NCBI GenBank assembly: GCA_029261215.1
Contig: JAJDBT010000082.1
Coordinates: forward strand, 1-64,000
Source of the DNA: Nitrospirota bacterium
GTDB lineage: Bacteria; Nitrospirota; Nitrospiria; SBBL01; JAADHI01
Direction: 5' to 3'
DNA: 64,000 nt
The position numbers and the translations under genes are program-made. The notes under the pieces are model-generated. The model was given only the letters and a program-made list of their open reading frames with translations. It was not told the origin of the DNA and ran no database searches. Below, piece after piece: positions 62,456 through 64,000 of this stretch (its first letter is position 1; every line of letters starts with the position of its first letter).

Positions 62456-62513
62456 AGAGGGGTCTATGGAAGGGAACCGCTTTTTGGGTTCCATCCATAG
62501 ACCCCTCTTTTTT
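62456..62513 (+). terminator. Strong intrinsic terminator after the secreted-protein genes
   Basis: AGAGGGGTCTATGGA (62456-62470) pairs with TCCATAGACCCCTCT (62494-62508), with a further inner GGAACC/GGTTCC pairing, and is followed by T6. It separates the tandem genes from the porin gene. Confidence 0.93.
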
Positions 62514-62639
62514 CTCCAATTTTCTGTGATTAACTTCATTTTTTCATTAGATAAAGACAAAAAAGTTGAAGAGATCTCTCCTGTCTGGTTCCTCTATTCC
62601 AAATGTTTTCTGTTAAAATGAACAAGGGTAGGGAAATGA

Positions 62640-64000
62640 ATGCGTTTATTGTATTCATGTTTTGCGATTATTGTTTTTTTTTTATCACCCCTAATCACGA
62701 CACTATCTGCTGCTGAACCCGAGGGTTCTAAGTGGTTTAGTTGGGGGGGGTATCTAAAAAATGAGACAGCCTTTCGATTTAGAGAGCCCGTCTCATTTAC
62801 AAAAATTCGGAACATCATTTATTTGGAAGCCAGTGCTGACCTTTCGCCGGGACTCCATTTTTATGCGTCGGGTTGGGGGTGGCTTGATGCTGTATACCTT
62901 TTTGCCGATTACGATACCGTCAATCCTCCAAATGACCCGAACCTGCCCCTGGCATTTGTTTCACAAAGAGCGGAAACGGATAACCGCACCTTTGCCGAAT
63001 ATCGTGAGCTCTATTTTGATTGGTCCCTGGAAAAACTCGACCTTCGCATTGGAAGGCAGATTATTGTGTGGGAACAGCTCCTGGGGTTTCGGATCCTCGA
63101 TGAAGTCAATCCACTCGATTTTAGAGAATTCATTCTTCCTGATCTCATTGATTTCAGGATTCCTTTATGGACATTAAAAGCCAATTATTATGCGGGCCCC
63201 TATCAGGTGGAGGCCTTGTGGATACCCGAGCTTGTGCCGCACAAACCTGCCCCGCCAGGGTCTGAATGGGAATTATTTCAGAGTCTTCCAGGGCAGGAAA
63301 CCCCAGCGCAAAACTTCAGAAATTCAGAAGCCGGTTTGCGTGTTTCTCGGGTGCTGCAAGGTGTTGATTTGGCTTTTAGTTATTTCTACACCTGGGATGA
63401 TTTTCCAACACCCTTTCGAGAATATACCGGCTTTCGGTTTGCGACCCCTCCTGGAAAATGTATTCCGACATCACTGCAATTTGACCAACCCGTTACAGAT
63501 CCTGATTGTGGTCCTGTTTTTCATCCAGAGTTTAAACGAATGCATATTTTTGGTGCAGCAATGATGTTTAATTTAAATCGCTTTATCTTGAAAGGGGAAG
63601 CCTCTTACATTGTGGGGAAATATTTTGGCACCCGCTTGGCGGATTTAGATGGCGATAATCAACTGGATCATAACGGCGCGTTGAAGCGGGATCATGCACG
63701 CTGGGGGATAGAGGTCGATAGTCATTTTTTTGGGGCTGAGTTTTCTGTAGCCATTTCACAATGGATTATTTTTGGTCATCGCCCCGTTTTTTTCCAGGAT
63801 GAATATGATACTTTCATTAGTTTTTTTACACGACGTGTCTTCTTCTCGGGGTCCTTAACAGGACAGTTTTTCTTTTTATATCTGATTAATAATGAGGAAG
63901 TATTGGTCAAACCGAAGGCAACTTACCGCATAACAGATAATATTCAATTGGGTGTGGGGGCAGATTTATTCTATGGGCACACAGAAACCTTATTGCCTGA
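62640..64000 (+). CDS. Outer-membrane beta-barrel (DUF1302-like porin), 5' part
   Basis: The frame is open from ATG 62640 to the window end, about 453 codons, with a signal peptide ending near SAA|EP. The body is rich in alternating aromatic strands and carries motifs such as LRIGRQIIVWEQ, LDEVNPLDFREF and LWIPELVP, which match the DUF1302 family of outer-membrane proteins often near secretion or respiration genes. GTAGGG lies upstream of the start. T10 (62674-62683) lies in the signal-peptide codons and G8 (62743-62750) near codon 36, so slippage would switch the frame. The 3' end is beyond the window. Confidence 0.85.
   Translation, partial: MRLLYSCFAIIVFFLSPLITTLSAAEPEGSKWFSWGGYLKNETAFRFREPVSFTKIRNIIYLEASADLSPGLHFYASGWGWLDAVYLFADYDTVNPPNDPNLPLAFVSQRAETDNRTFAEYRELYFDWSLEKLDLRIGRQIIVWEQLLGFRILDEVNPLDFREFILPDLIDFRIPLWTLKANYYAGPYQVEALWIPELVPHKPAPPGSEWELFQSLPGQETPAQNFRNSEAGLRVSRVLQGVDLAFSYFYTWDDFPTPFREYTGFRFATPPGKCIPTSLQFDQPVTDPDCGPVFHPEFKRMHIFGAAMMFNLNRFILKGEASYIVGKYFGTRLADLDGDNQLDHNGALKRDHARWGIEVDSHFFGAEFSVAISQWIIFGHRPVFFQDEYDTFISFFTRRVFFSGSLTGQFFFLYLINNEEVLVKPKATYRITDNIQLGVGADLFYGHTETLLP

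Noticed and set aside
62761-63177. A 138-codon plus-strand ORF
   Set aside because: It lies in another frame inside the long porin frame that is open from 62640 to the window end. Its translation has no signal or family features, while the porin frame has a signal peptide and DUF1302-like motifs.
1-64000. Mobile elements, prophage or CRISPR array
   Set aside because: No transposase, integrase, phage or Cas gene and no regularly spaced repeat was seen. The three tRNA genes show no flanking integrase or attachment repeats.

Overview
The window is a moderately AT-leaning stretch of a Gram-negative bacterial chromosome, partial at both ends: a sensor kinase enters at base 1 and an outer-membrane barrel gene runs off at base 64000. 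Lipoproteins, type IV pilus genes, a DUF1302-like porin and above all two large cytochrome bd-like oxidase subunits of the kind known from Nitrospira and relatives suggest a chemolithotroph of the Nitrospirota/Nitrospinota sphere, possibly a relative of the metal-oxidising Manganitrophus lineage. This is inferred from protein families; no rRNA gene is present to confirm it. There are no mobile elements, integrases or CRISPR arrays.

Layout. 0-1.3 kb: the end of a histidine kinase and a single-domain response regulator. 1.6-8.3 kb (minus): a pilus operon running prepilin peptidase, sensor kinase, NtrC-type regulator, FimT, PilV, PilW, PilX. 8.5-18.9 kb: a small membrane protein, tRNA-Leu, M23 peptidase, cold shock protein, secA, a GAF-GGDEF cyclase, rqcH divergent from a stand-alone Smr protein, a lytic transglycosylase, a SlyD-like FKBP, tRNA-Gln and ispE. 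19-28.9 kb (minus): radical SAM/DUF512, aroE, pilB, pilT, pilC, pilS, pilR. 29.3-32.8 kb: an M48-TPR lipoprotein, an M29-like aminopeptidase, a secreted nuclease with an altered active-site motif, and tRNA-Ala.

32.9-48.8 kb is the respiratory heart of the window. It holds two paralogous diheme cytochromes c, two paralogous bd-like oxidase subunits, a membrane cytochrome c, a diheme cytochrome fused to an ethylbenzene-dehydrogenase-like heme-b domain, a formylglycine-generating-enzyme-like protein lacking the catalytic cysteines, and three very small single-helix membrane proteins (47, 38 and 48 residues) located by eye. Interspersed are a peroxiredoxin, a B12-type radical SAM enzyme, a ferredoxin with a PCP_red-like tail, a DUF3105 protein and a sirtuin. 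The second oxidase unit has a strong sigma-70-type promoter at 42097, a hairpin between oxidase and cytochrome genes, and a 20-bp terminator hairpin at 48851. The genes look like one electron-transfer complex delivering electrons from a periplasmic donor to oxygen.

49-59.5 kb is mostly housekeeping: metK, ahcY, accD, queD, an orphan GspE/PilB-type ATPase with extra zinc ribbons, two coupled seven-repeat beta-propeller lipoproteins, phoH, ybeY and ftsY. 59.6-64 kb is a surface/secretion locus: a clear promoter, three tandem secreted proteins sharing a recurrent hydrophobic-x-Gln strand motif and an AxA|Q signal cleavage site, a strong terminator, and an outer-membrane porin whose first 37 codons contain T10 and G8 tracts. 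The most unusual material is the oxidase cluster with its micro-subunits, the phi-x-Q secreted family, and homopolymer tracts placed where length changes would switch expression.
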